A DNA stretch of 14,091 nt, taken from contig CAYFFO010000041.1 in assembly GCA_964342485.1 (NCBI GenBank), positions 1 to 14,091 on the forward strand, given 5' to 3'. The notes beneath the pieces were generated by a model that worked only from the letters and a program-made list of their open reading frames with translations, made no database searches and had not been told where the DNA came from. Position numbers and translations under genes: made by a program. Source of the stretch: CAYFFO01 sp964342485. GTDB taxonomy: Bacteria > Chloroflexota > Dehalococcoidia > Lucifugimonadales > CAJWER01. Shown in pieces: positions 8,230 to 14,091 of this stretch (the stretch's first letter is position 1; every line of letters begins with the position of its first letter).

Positions 8230-8275
8230 TTAGAATAATTCTGAAAAAAATAGCAAATACCCAAATATAAATCAA

Positions 8276-8321
8276 AGGGCTCAAGTCAAATAATATACAA
8301 GAATAGTTGACCCTATTTTTT
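8276..8321 (+). terminator. Candidate rho-independent terminator between convergent genes
   Basis: On the plus strand AGGGcTCAA (8276-8284) can pair with TTGACCCT (8307-8314) with one bulged C and a 22-base loop, followed by A and six T (8316-8321). The stem is short and mostly weak pairs, so this is tentative. It sits where the plus-strand run ends and overlaps the last codon of the minus-strand Mrp gene. Confidence 0.33.
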
Positions 8322-9146
8322 CTCAGATGTAACGGCTTCTAAAACCGATTTTGTTGCCTTAGCCACAGATCTATATTCTTCAAGAACCGGAAAACTGGTA
8401 AGGACTGTGGGACGAGAGGTGTCACGGTAATCTGGGCGCATTTCAATTCTACCTAAAAACGACAAGTCCATTTCTTTAGCAAGTTCCTCACCTGTACCAC
8501 TACCAAAAATATCACCTGCCAAATTTTCAACGACTCCCAAAACCGGAAGCTTAAGTTTTTTTATCATATTTACAGATCTTTTGGCATCAATTTTGGCCAA
8601 TTCTTGAGGAGTGGTCACAACAACAAAACCATCAAGATTTAAAGTTTGCATTACCGTTAAAGGCGAGTCAGATGTACCTGGAGGCAGGTCTACTATCAAA
8701 TAATCTAATCCTCCCCAGTCAGTATTTTGAAGCATTTGGTTGATAGCATTATGTATCATTGGGCCACGCCATATAGTTGCCTCCTCCTCATCTTTTTGGA
8801 AGAAAGCCATCGACATGACGTGAACTCCAAATCGTTCTGGAGGAATCATCTTGTTGTCATCGCTGACTACAGGTATATCTGAGATTTTCATCGCCCTGAC
8901 TACATTAGGACAATCGATATCAACGTCCAATAATCCAACTTTGTCACCATCCTGAGCCAAAGTCACGGCAAGGTTAACAGCAACTGAAGTCTTCCCTACT
9001 CCACCCTTACCACTATATACACCGATTTGGTGAGCTATCCCAGACAAGCTGTCAGATATAGCCCGTTTTTGTTCAAACTGGCGTTTCATCTGTTCTATCT
9101 TCGCACGGGCTTGTGGAGCCTGTGGATTTGGACGAGGCTGAGTCAT
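8313..9146 (-). CDS. Mrp/NBP35-family P-loop ATPase lacking the CxxC motif
   Basis: This 277-residue cytoplasmic protein is of the Mrp/ApbC/NBP35 type, which carries or inserts iron-sulfur clusters in an ATP-dependent way. The deviant Walker A SGKGGVGKT (45-53) with its signature lysine, DVDIDCPN (74-81), RGPMIHNAI (127-135) and DLPPGTSD (153-160) are intact. In standard Mrp proteins the segment after VEN contains a CxxC that binds the bridging cluster; here VENLAGDIFG (206-215) runs straight through it and the loop is missing. Cys79 is the only cysteine in the protein. The N-terminus is a charged helix instead of the DUF59 domain fused in many Mrp proteins; that domain is encoded by the gene just upstream. 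AGGAG precedes the ATG by about 8 bases. Family is confident; cluster binding by the classical mode is doubtful. Alternative role: a MinD-like partner that uses MIP18 for cluster chemistry. Confidence 0.9.
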   Translation of the reverse strand: MTQPRPNPQAPQARAKIEQMKRQFEQKRAISDSLSGIAHQIGVYSGKGGVGKTSVAVNLAVTLAQDGDKVGLLDVDIDCPNVVRAMKISDIPVVSDDNKMIPPERFGVHVMSMAFFQKDEEEATIWRGPMIHNAINQMLQNTDWGGLDYLIVDLPPGTSDSPLTVMQTLNLDGFVVVTTPQELAKIDAKRSVNMIKKLKLPVLGVVENLAGDIFGSGTGEELAKEMDLSFLGRIEMRPDYRDTSRPTVLTSFPVLEEYRSVAKATKSVLEAVTSEKK

Positions 9147-9233
9147 TTATCCGCTCCTGATAAAAATTTCAAATGGAAACAATGGTCAGGCGATAACCGT
9201 AATACTATTTCGAAATCTTGCAGCCTTTCAGAG

Positions 9234-9548
9234 TTAATCCAAACCCAAGGATGCTTTTCCTTCTTCAGATATCATATCTGGTGTCCAGGGAGGTTCATAC
9301 ACCATTTCTACTTCGACGTCTTCAACCTTCTCCAGTTCGGCTACTCTCCATTCTGCCTGCTGTGCAATATAAGGTCCCATTCCACAGCCAGCAAAAGTCA
9401 ATGTCATTTTAATCTGAACATCTCCTTGATCGACCTGGCAATCATATACAAGGCCTAAATCCACAACGTTAACAGGAATTTCTGGATCATACACATCTTT
9501 TAGAGCTTCCATCACTTCATCTTTGGTTAAGATGGCTGTATCGGACAT
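9234..9548 (-). CDS. MIP18/DUF59-family metal-sulfur cluster assembly protein (SufT-like)
   Basis: From the ATG at 9548-9546 the protein has 104 residues, the normal size of a stand-alone DUF59 protein. It shows DPEIPVNVVDLGLVYD (21-36), TFAGCGMGPYIAQ (51-63, with the conserved reactive Cys55) and the C-terminal YEPPWTPDMISEEGK motif. Members assist maturation of iron-sulfur proteins, often with Mrp-type ATPases. The gene lies 87 bases upstream of the Mrp gene on the same strand, consistent with an operon in which the domains fused in other bacteria are separate. An upstream in-frame ATG at 9584 would add 12 residues, but it overlaps a TATAAT -10 box, and GGAGA sits 8 bases before 9548, so the shorter start is preferred. 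Cytoplasmic. Confidence 0.9.
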   Translation of the reverse strand: MSDTAILTKDEVMEALKDVYDPEIPVNVVDLGLVYDCQVDQGDVQIKMTLTFAGCGMGPYIAQQAEWRVAELEKVEDVEVEMVYEPPWTPDMISEEGKASLGLD

Positions 9549-9582
9549 TTGAGCGTCTCCATAAAAGAATATTTCTACGGTC

Positions 9583-9588
9583 ATTATA
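9583..9588 (-). promoter_or_regulatory. Candidate -10 box for the MIP18-Mrp operon
   Basis: A perfect TATAAT reads on the minus strand from 9588 to 9583, about 35 bases before the chosen start codon at 9548. The hexamer 17 bases upstream (CTGTTT) is a poor -35, so recognition may be weak or aided by a regulator. Confidence 0.35.
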
Positions 9589-9696
9589 TCTTATCTACGC
9601 AATTAAAACAGGATCACTTTAAAAGAGTCTTTTGATATCTTACATACCCTTTAATTCAAATAACTCGCAATGATCAAAATAAGTTTGTATAATCCC

Positions 9697-9724
9697 TTGC
9701 AATTCGATCGCTCCAATTTAGAAT
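9697..9724 (+). promoter_or_regulatory. Candidate promoter for the dioxygenase-acetyltransferase-dehydrogenase run
   Basis: TTGCAA (9697-9702) and TAGAAT (9719-9724) are 16 bases apart, matching consensus at 4 and 5 of 6 positions. The start site would fall near 9731, about 33 bases before the TTG start codon. A second TATAAT on the same strand at 9688-9693 lacks a good -35. The 215-base region 9549-9763 otherwise shows only AT-rich sequence. Confidence 0.33.
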
Positions 9725-9763
9725 CGTAATACTATTTTATGACAATAATAAAGGACTAAGAAT

Positions 9764-10531
9764 TTGGATAAGAATAAATTCTCACTCTCACAATTAAACG
9801 AAGAAGGATACACGGGACCAATTGACGTTTTAAGTGCAGAAGAAGCCAGATTTGGGAGAGAATCATTTTACAAATCAATTGGACAAAACGAAAGTAATCC
9901 TGGACCATCGTCAGTCAAAACCGGAGGATTCAATTTAAAACACAAATGGGCTCATGATATTTCAATAGATAACAAAATTTTAGACTATGTAGAATTAGCT
10001 TTAGGACCAAACATTGTACTCTGGGCTACAGTTTTCTGGTATAAAGAACCGCATAACACAAAATACATTCCATGGCATCAAGATGCTAGCTACTGGCCTA
10101 TGGAACCTAGGATAAATCTCACAGCCTGGATTGCACTGGGTCCTACATTTAAGGAAAATGGATGCTTGAGAATTATTCCTGGTTCCCATAAAAACTGGCT
10201 AGATGATGAGTACCGCGAACTGGATGAACACAGCTCCTTCTCAAAAGGCCTAGACCCCGAACAGGTTAATGAGTCTAAAGCCATTGACTTTGAAATGGAA
10301 CCTGGGCAAGTCGTTTTCTTCAGTGAAGCTACATTACATGGATCAAATGCAAACACCTCAGACATTCCTCGACTAGGATACTCTCTTCGCTTTACAACAC
10401 CAGAGGTAAAGTTTGACGAACTTGGGATCAAAGAACAGCGCCTTGACTATTTGACCAGAACTGTCCTTGTCAGAGGAATTGACGAATATCATCATAATGA
10501 CTCATTGAGTTACAGCCCCGATTTCACCTAA
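9764..10531 (+). CDS. Phytanoyl-CoA dioxygenase (PhyH) family Fe(II)/2-oxoglutarate oxygenase
   Basis: This 255-residue protein belongs to the non-haem Fe(II)/2-oxoglutarate-dependent PhyH family, which hydroxylates small organic substrates. The metal-binding facial triad is visible: His105-Gln-Asp107 in PWHQDASYW and His192 in ATLHGSNAN. Arg209 in SLRF fits the 2-oxoglutarate-binding arginine. INLTAWIALGPTFKENGCLRIIPGSHK (cupin core strands) and EPGQVVFF are typical of bacterial PhyH paralogues. The reading frame opens with TTG at 9764; AAAGGA at 9750-9755 lies about 8 bases upstream, and family-like sequence (LNEEGYTGPIDVLS) begins directly after, so the TTG start is credible. It is followed 27 bases later by the acetyltransferase gene. 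Cytoplasmic. The substrate is unknown; PhyH relatives act on very diverse molecules, and phytanoyl-CoA is not implied. Confidence 0.9.
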   Translation: MDKNKFSLSQLNEEGYTGPIDVLSAEEARFGRESFYKSIGQNESNPGPSSVKTGGFNLKHKWAHDISIDNKILDYVELALGPNIVLWATVFWYKEPHNTKYIPWHQDASYWPMEPRINLTAWIALGPTFKENGCLRIIPGSHKNWLDDEYRELDEHSSFSKGLDPEQVNESKAIDFEMEPGQVVFFSEATLHGSNANTSDIPRLGYSLRFTTPEVKFDELGIKEQRLDYLTRTVLVRGIDEYHHNDSLSYSPDFT

Positions 10532-10558
10532 ACTATCAATCTTAGTCTGTCTACTTTA

Positions 10559-11137
10559 ATGATTAATAATCCTAATCCGAATACTATGCCTGAAAAAAAA
10601 CCACAGCTTAGAATGGTTATCAGTAACTATGACCATCTCCCTGAACTTAATCTCCCAAATGGATATATAAAATCCGATTTAGCGAAAAGAACTGAAATGG
10701 AATGGATAGAAGTGTTAAATTCTACTGCCCAACTCGGAGTATGGGATCACGAAAAAGCGAACAATTGGCTTGACCGTCCTCGACCGATTAATCCAGAGGG
10801 AACAACTATAATTATTTTTAAAAATAGACCTATTGCTACTGCTTGCACCATTTCGCCATCAGAAGAAGAACCTCGATCAGAAGTAGGATGGGTAGCAGTT
10901 TCTCCTGAACATCAAGGTAAAGGATTGGGATATCAAACAGTACTCTCGGTATTGCTGTTCGCAAAAAAGATGAATTACGCTGAAACCTATTTAAACACAG
11001 ATGACTGGAGAACCCCTGCTATAAGAACTTATCTTAGTCTCGGATTCAAACCAGAAATTATTGCAGATAATCAGGTTGAACGATGGTCCAAAATACTATC
11101 CAATATAGATGAAACTAAAGAGGTACAGACAAAATGA
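10559..11137 (+). CDS. GNAT-family N-acetyltransferase
   Basis: This 192-residue protein has the GNAT core in its C-terminal half: strand GWVAVSPEH followed by the acetyl-CoA pyrophosphate loop QGKGLG (119-124), then TDDWRTPAIRTYLSLGF (147-163), the usual end of the domain. Members transfer an acetyl group from acetyl-CoA to an amine. The first 20 residues are rich in Asn, Pro and Lys and look unstructured; no clear Shine-Dalgarno site precedes the ATG at 10559, so Met10 (10586) or Met19 (10613) could be the true start. The stop codon overlaps the next start by 4 bases (ATGA), indicating translational coupling with the dehydrogenase. The substrate is unknown; the context suggests an amino-containing intermediate of the same pathway (inference). 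Confidence 0.85.
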   Translation: MINNPNPNTMPEKKPQLRMVISNYDHLPELNLPNGYIKSDLAKRTEMEWIEVLNSTAQLGVWDHEKANNWLDRPRPINPEGTTIIIFKNRPIATACTISPSEEEPRSEVGWVAVSPEHQGKGLGYQTVLSVLLFAKKMNYAETYLNTDDWRTPAIRTYLSLGFKPEIIADNQVERWSKILSNIDETKEVQTK

Positions 11138-12150
11138 TTAGACTTGGATTAATAGGAATAGGTCACGGGAAAACTCTAATAGATGCAGGTTGTTCTAAAC
11201 AGCTTGCATCCCAGGTTCAAACCACCGCCATCTGTGACATAAATCAATCAAGGCTTTCTGCTGTATCAAAAGAATATGGAATTAAGAACACTTTTACTAA
11301 TTACAATGACCTAGTAAAAAGTAAAGATGTAGATATGGTCGGAATATATTCGCCAGGACCTATACATGCTGATCAGATATTAAGCGCACTTGAAAACGGT
11401 AAACATGTAATGGTAACTAAATCAATGGTCTATTCCATTCCGGAAATAGAAAAAATAGTAGAAGCTGTTGATCGTACTGGTTTAGTTTTACTTGTCACAC
11501 AAACAATGCGCGGAGATGCAAAACATATGGAAGCCAAGAGGCTGTGTCAATCTGGAGCGATTGGAGACCTATTTCTGGGAGAAGCAACGTATATACATGA
11601 CCTTCGTCCTGTGTACTCTCAAACTCCATGGAGAACACAGATGCCACAAGACATACTACTTGGCGGTGCTTGTCATCCAATCGACGCTTTACGATGGTTT
11701 ATGGGTGATATCGACGAAGTTCACTGCTTTGGAATACGTGGAGGTGTGGCACGAGAATATCCCAAGGAAGACAACTTTTTAATCAATCTGAAATTTAAGA
11801 GTGGGAAAATTGGCAGAGTAGCAGCTCTATGTGGTGTAGTACATCCACCCACTCTACTCATGAACGGACTCAATCTTTACGGTACTCTTGGTTCCATTGT
11901 AGATGGGAAAATGAGACTAGATACAGATAATATAATCCCTATGAGAGAATACGAATTTACATTTCCAAATACACAAAGAGGCCATGGTACTGAAATGGTG
12001 GTAATGCTGGAACATATGCTTGACTGTATCAACAATGGAACTAAGCCTTGGGTAGATGTTCGTGATGGTGCTAAGGTAGTATCAACCGGCCTAGCTTGCT
12101 GGGAGTCAATAAGTACAGGTCAATCAGTTAAAGTACGTAATGAATTTTAA
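11134..12150 (+). CDS. Gfo/Idh/MocA-family NAD(P)-dependent oxidoreductase
   Basis: This 338-residue enzyme has an N-terminal Rossmann domain starting LGLIGIGHGK (4-13), strand TTAICDIN and the VGIYSPGPIHADQ segment. The second domain carries GGACHPIDALRWFMGD, where His181 and Asp184 match the family's H..D catalytic/substrate region. In most members the lysine that helps catalysis lies in EKP; here the segment reads VTKSM, keeping Lys96 but replacing the flanking Glu and Pro by Thr and Ser. The nucleotide loop also lacks the usual third Gly/Ala. Family members oxidise or reduce sugars, inositols, amino sugars or related polyols, or cleave glycosidic bonds by transient oxidation. The 4-base overlap with the acetyltransferase gene indicates coupling. 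Cytoplasmic; substrate unknown. Confidence 0.9.
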   Translation: MIRLGLIGIGHGKTLIDAGCSKQLASQVQTTAICDINQSRLSAVSKEYGIKNTFTNYNDLVKSKDVDMVGIYSPGPIHADQILSALENGKHVMVTKSMVYSIPEIEKIVEAVDRTGLVLLVTQTMRGDAKHMEAKRLCQSGAIGDLFLGEATYIHDLRPVYSQTPWRTQMPQDILLGGACHPIDALRWFMGDIDEVHCFGIRGGVAREYPKEDNFLINLKFKSGKIGRVAALCGVVHPPTLLMNGLNLYGTLGSIVDGKMRLDTDNIIPMREYEFTFPNTQRGHGTEMVVMLEHMLDCINNGTKPWVDVRDGAKVVSTGLACWESISTGQSVKVRNEF

Positions 12151-12188
12151 TACCCTCTAGGGAACGAATATTTACATCGGTTTTTAAA

Positions 12189-12200
12189 GAAATATTTCTA
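12189..12200. repeat. 12-base perfect palindrome in intergenic gap
   Basis: AGAAATATTTCT lies in the 92-base gap between the dehydrogenase and the barrel gene, 43 bases before the GTG start. It could be an operator half-site pair, but a palindrome of this AT-rich composition may also be chance. No T-rich tail follows, so it is not a terminator. Confidence 0.25.
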
Positions 12201-12242
12201 TGAATTAAATAGATATCTTAGAGTACAGGAAATTGAAGGATC

Positions 12243-14006
12243 GTGAATAATAGAAATTTTCTAGTTTCAGCTTTAGTTGACTTTCCAGACGATTGTATTT
12301 CAATAGAATTCAATCATGAAATACTTTCTGACATGATACGCAAATTGCACTGGATGGGTGCAAATCGAATTTACTGGAATTTTTACCAGCAAGGTATGTG
12401 GGAAGTTTTTTCAAACAACAACCAATTCATATCTAATTCTTTGTTAAATCTAGGCGACCCAATAGACTTGGGTGTCAAATTGGCGCACGATCTTGGAATG
12501 GAGTTCTTTGCCACTATTAAACCCTATGAAGCAGGATGTAGTCACACCTTACCAGTCTATTCTAACGATGAAACTAAACCCACCGTATTACCAGGCATTG
12601 CTGGAAATTACCTTGTAGATTCATGGGTTAAAAACCGACCTGAAATGCGGGTGAAGTGTCGAGAATATGGCCTATCACCTTCCTCTATGGACAGTTCCAT
12701 AGGCCATATTCAATTAAGACAGAAAGATGAATTACCCATACGAATAACTGAGAACAACATAGAAATTTGGACAAGTCACAATAATAACTCATACCAGAAA
12801 ATAAATGTAGAATTCACTCTCAAACATTCAACTAGGATTTCCGACCAGGACGTATTCGACATGGATGGTAATCTGGTCACTAGTGTAGGCACGCCCTGTT
12901 CAGTAATTGATATATATGGCCTTAACTTAAAAGCACCCTTCATTGCTATAACAACAGATATTGAAGATTCGAATGGAACATTTTCAAACACAGCTTTTGA
13001 GATGGTCAAAGTTTTCGATATTAACGACAATCCATTGCCTATCATTGTAGGAAGCCATAAAGCCTTATGGAGACCACAACGAAACTTCCGAACCGGTGAT
13101 TTGGAGTATGACAACGGATTGGGAAATCAGATCGTGCACCTAGATGTATCAAACAAGAATCCTATAACCGTAAGTAGTTCATCTCTACAAGACCAACAAA
13201 CAGGCGACACTCTGAATATGGATGGAGTAATCGCATTTGCAACCGGACGACAAAACTTTTTATCAGGTTCCCTATGTGAAGGATATTCAGAAGTACGTGA
13301 ATACTGGAAAAGTTGGGTTGAAAAATGTGTTAACTCTAAAGTTGATGGTATAGACGTAAGAATATCTAATCATTCTGGATGGACAAATACTCCTGATCTT
13401 TATGGATTCAATGAACCAATTGTAAAAGAATATAAGAATTTATATGGGGTTAACCCAAGCACATCTCGATTTGATCCCGTAAAGCTTGGGAATATCCGTG
13501 GATTATTTTTTGATCAGTTTCTCATGGATATAAGGAAATTTCTTACAAAGAATGGTAAAAAACTATCTGTAAACCTAGAGCCCGAATCATTTCGCAGTGA
13601 TGCATGTCAATCTCGCTGGCGCACTAGACCAGGAAATATTATTTTCAATTGGCAAAAATGGATAACCTCAGGTATAGCTGATGAAGCTACACTGTTGTGT
13701 AGAGGATGGGATGTAGCCAAAATTCTCAATGATAAAGTAGCCGGGAATATGTTAAAACATGCTAATAACATGAATATCCCAGTTCACTTAAGTAAACAAG
13801 TTGGCCACGGTGCAGGCGAACCTGAAAAACTGCAAGCTTCTTATGATGACCAGAGGCTTTCCGGATACTGTTACTACGAAACAGCTACTATGGTAGATAC
13901 CCACAACCCTATCTCTGATAAAGGCCTATTAAATTTCAAGCCAGGATTACTTGAAAGTATAAAAACTCAAATTGATTTACTCAAAATCAGCAACAAATCT
14001 CAATAA
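12243..14006 (+). CDS. Uncharacterised glycosidase-like TIM-barrel protein (GHL10-like)
   Basis: This 587-residue protein is of a poorly characterised type resembling family-10-like glycosidases. It opens without a signal peptide; WMGANRIYWNFYQ and AHDLGMEFFATIKPYE look like early barrel strands. A beta-rich insertion occupies roughly residues 170-310. The barrel resumes with DGIDVRISNHSGW (368-380), FDQFLMDIRKFL, and SVNLEPESFR, where Glu446 and Glu448 are candidate acids. VHLSKQVGHG and GYCYYETATM follow near the end. Similar D-G-x-D-x-R...H-S and Glu-bearing strands occur in glycosidase-like TIM barrels, but the catalytic pair is not established here. The GTG start is preceded by GAAGGA only 2 bases away, which is unusually close; conserved-looking sequence begins immediately, so no later start is preferred. 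A 13-base inverted repeat lies within the gene at 12663-12711. It probably belongs to the same transcript as the dehydrogenase. Confidence 0.68.
   Translation: MNNRNFLVSALVDFPDDCISIEFNHEILSDMIRKLHWMGANRIYWNFYQQGMWEVFSNNNQFISNSLLNLGDPIDLGVKLAHDLGMEFFATIKPYEAGCSHTLPVYSNDETKPTVLPGIAGNYLVDSWVKNRPEMRVKCREYGLSPSSMDSSIGHIQLRQKDELPIRITENNIEIWTSHNNNSYQKINVEFTLKHSTRISDQDVFDMDGNLVTSVGTPCSVIDIYGLNLKAPFIAITTDIEDSNGTFSNTAFEMVKVFDINDNPLPIIVGSHKALWRPQRNFRTGDLEYDNGLGNQIVHLDVSNKNPITVSSSSLQDQQTGDTLNMDGVIAFATGRQNFLSGSLCEGYSEVREYWKSWVEKCVNSKVDGIDVRISNHSGWTNTPDLYGFNEPIVKEYKNLYGVNPSTSRFDPVKLGNIRGLFFDQFLMDIRKFLTKNGKKLSVNLEPESFRSDACQSRWRTRPGNIIFNWQKWITSGIADEATLLCRGWDVAKILNDKVAGNMLKHANNMNIPVHLSKQVGHGAGEPEKLQASYDDQRLSGYCYYETATMVDTHNPISDKGLLNFKPGLLESIKTQIDLLKISNKSQ
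12663..12711. repeat. 13-base perfect inverted repeat inside the barrel gene
   Basis: GAATATGGCCTAT at 12663-12675 is exactly complementary to ATAGGCCATATTC at 12699-12711, with a 23-base spacer. Within the spacer CTATGG (12685-12690) can pair with CCATAG (12697-12702), overlapping the right arm, so two alternative hairpins compete. It lies wholly in coding sequence. Confidence 0.8.
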
Positions 14007-14065
14007 TATATAACCTACAGTTACACAATTAAGGGTCCTAACAGACTACAAAGGAGCAGGAACAA

Positions 14066-14091
14066 ATGTATTACAGAAGACCATTACACAA
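14066..14091 (+). CDS. Start of a further gene (partial, product unknown)
   Basis: AAAGGAG at 14050-14056, nine bases before an ATG at 14066, is the strongest ribosome binding site in this run. Eight codons (MYYRRPLH) plus two bases are visible before the window ends. It lies 59 bases after the barrel gene on the same strand, so it probably continues the operon. Nothing can be said of its function. Confidence 0.6.

Noticed and set aside
9027..9458. Plus-strand open frame of 143 codons across the Mrp/MIP18 junction
   Set aside because: It is antisense to two well-supported genes, has biased composition and no recognisable motif.
9549..9584. Upstream ATG at 9584 for the MIP18 gene
   Set aside because: It overlaps a perfect TATAAT, while a GGAGA site fits the ATG at 9548 and gives the usual family length.
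9688..9693. Second plus-strand TATAAT before the dioxygenase gene
   Set aside because: No acceptable -35 hexamer at the right distance and no extended -10 TG; the promoter at 9697-9724 fits better.
12153..12163. CCCTCTAGGG after the dehydrogenase gene as a terminator
   Set aside because: The loop would be too small for a full stem and no T tract follows.
1..14091. Defence system, prophage, transposon, CRISPR array or tRNA genes
   Set aside because: No transposase, integrase, nuclease, toxin-antitoxin pair, direct-repeat array or tRNA-like cloverleaf was seen on either strand; the genes read as metabolic and housekeeping.

Overview
The window is AT-rich, densely coding bacterial DNA with short intergenic gaps, no RNA genes, no mobile elements and no CRISPR. 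Several features recall marine Chloroflexota of the SAR202 type: many mid-sized oxidoreductase and hydrolase families without signal peptides, a stand-alone MIP18-like gene beside an Mrp ATPase, and a penicillin-acylase-family enzyme with a helix-turn-helix-like N-terminus. That placement is an inference from gene content, not from a marker gene.

Layout. At the left edge (3-818, minus) lies an alpha/beta-hydrolase-fold protein, cut by the window, whose whole catalytic triad appears to be replaced. Divergent from it is a plus-strand run: MFS transporter (880-2115), penicillin-acylase-family Ntn hydrolase (2139-4508), ketopantoate-reductase-like enzyme (4624-5655), alpha/alpha-toroid protein (5694-6677) and a large beta-propeller, glycosidase-like protein (6730-8229). 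A candidate terminator (8276-8321) follows. Next comes a minus-strand iron-sulfur maintenance pair: MIP18/DUF59 protein (9234-9548) and Mrp-type ATPase (8313-9146). A divergent promoter region of about 215 bp (9549-9763) then leads into a second plus-strand run: phytanoyl-CoA-dioxygenase-like enzyme (9764-10531), GNAT acetyltransferase (10559-11137), Gfo/Idh/MocA oxidoreductase (11134-12150, 4-bp overlap), a probable TIM-barrel glycosidase-like protein (12243-14006) and the first codons of another gene (from 14066).

How they may work together. The Mrp/MIP18 pair is housekeeping and probably unrelated to its neighbours. The two plus-strand runs look catabolic. The first pairs an importer-type MFS protein with an amidase, an NAD(P)H-dependent reductase and two proteins of carbohydrate-active folds. 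The second combines an Fe(II)/2-oxoglutarate oxygenase, an acetyltransferase, a sugar-type dehydrogenase and a glycosidase-like barrel. None of these enzymes has an evident secretion signal, so any substrate is probably small enough to be imported and processed in the cytoplasm. The substrate cannot be read from sequence. No gap exceeds 300 bases. The main points for follow-up are the pseudo-catalytic hydrolase, the Mrp protein without its CxxC metal-binding motif, the unusual N-terminus of the acylase, and the cytosolic carbohydrate-type cluster. I saw no defence or mobile system.
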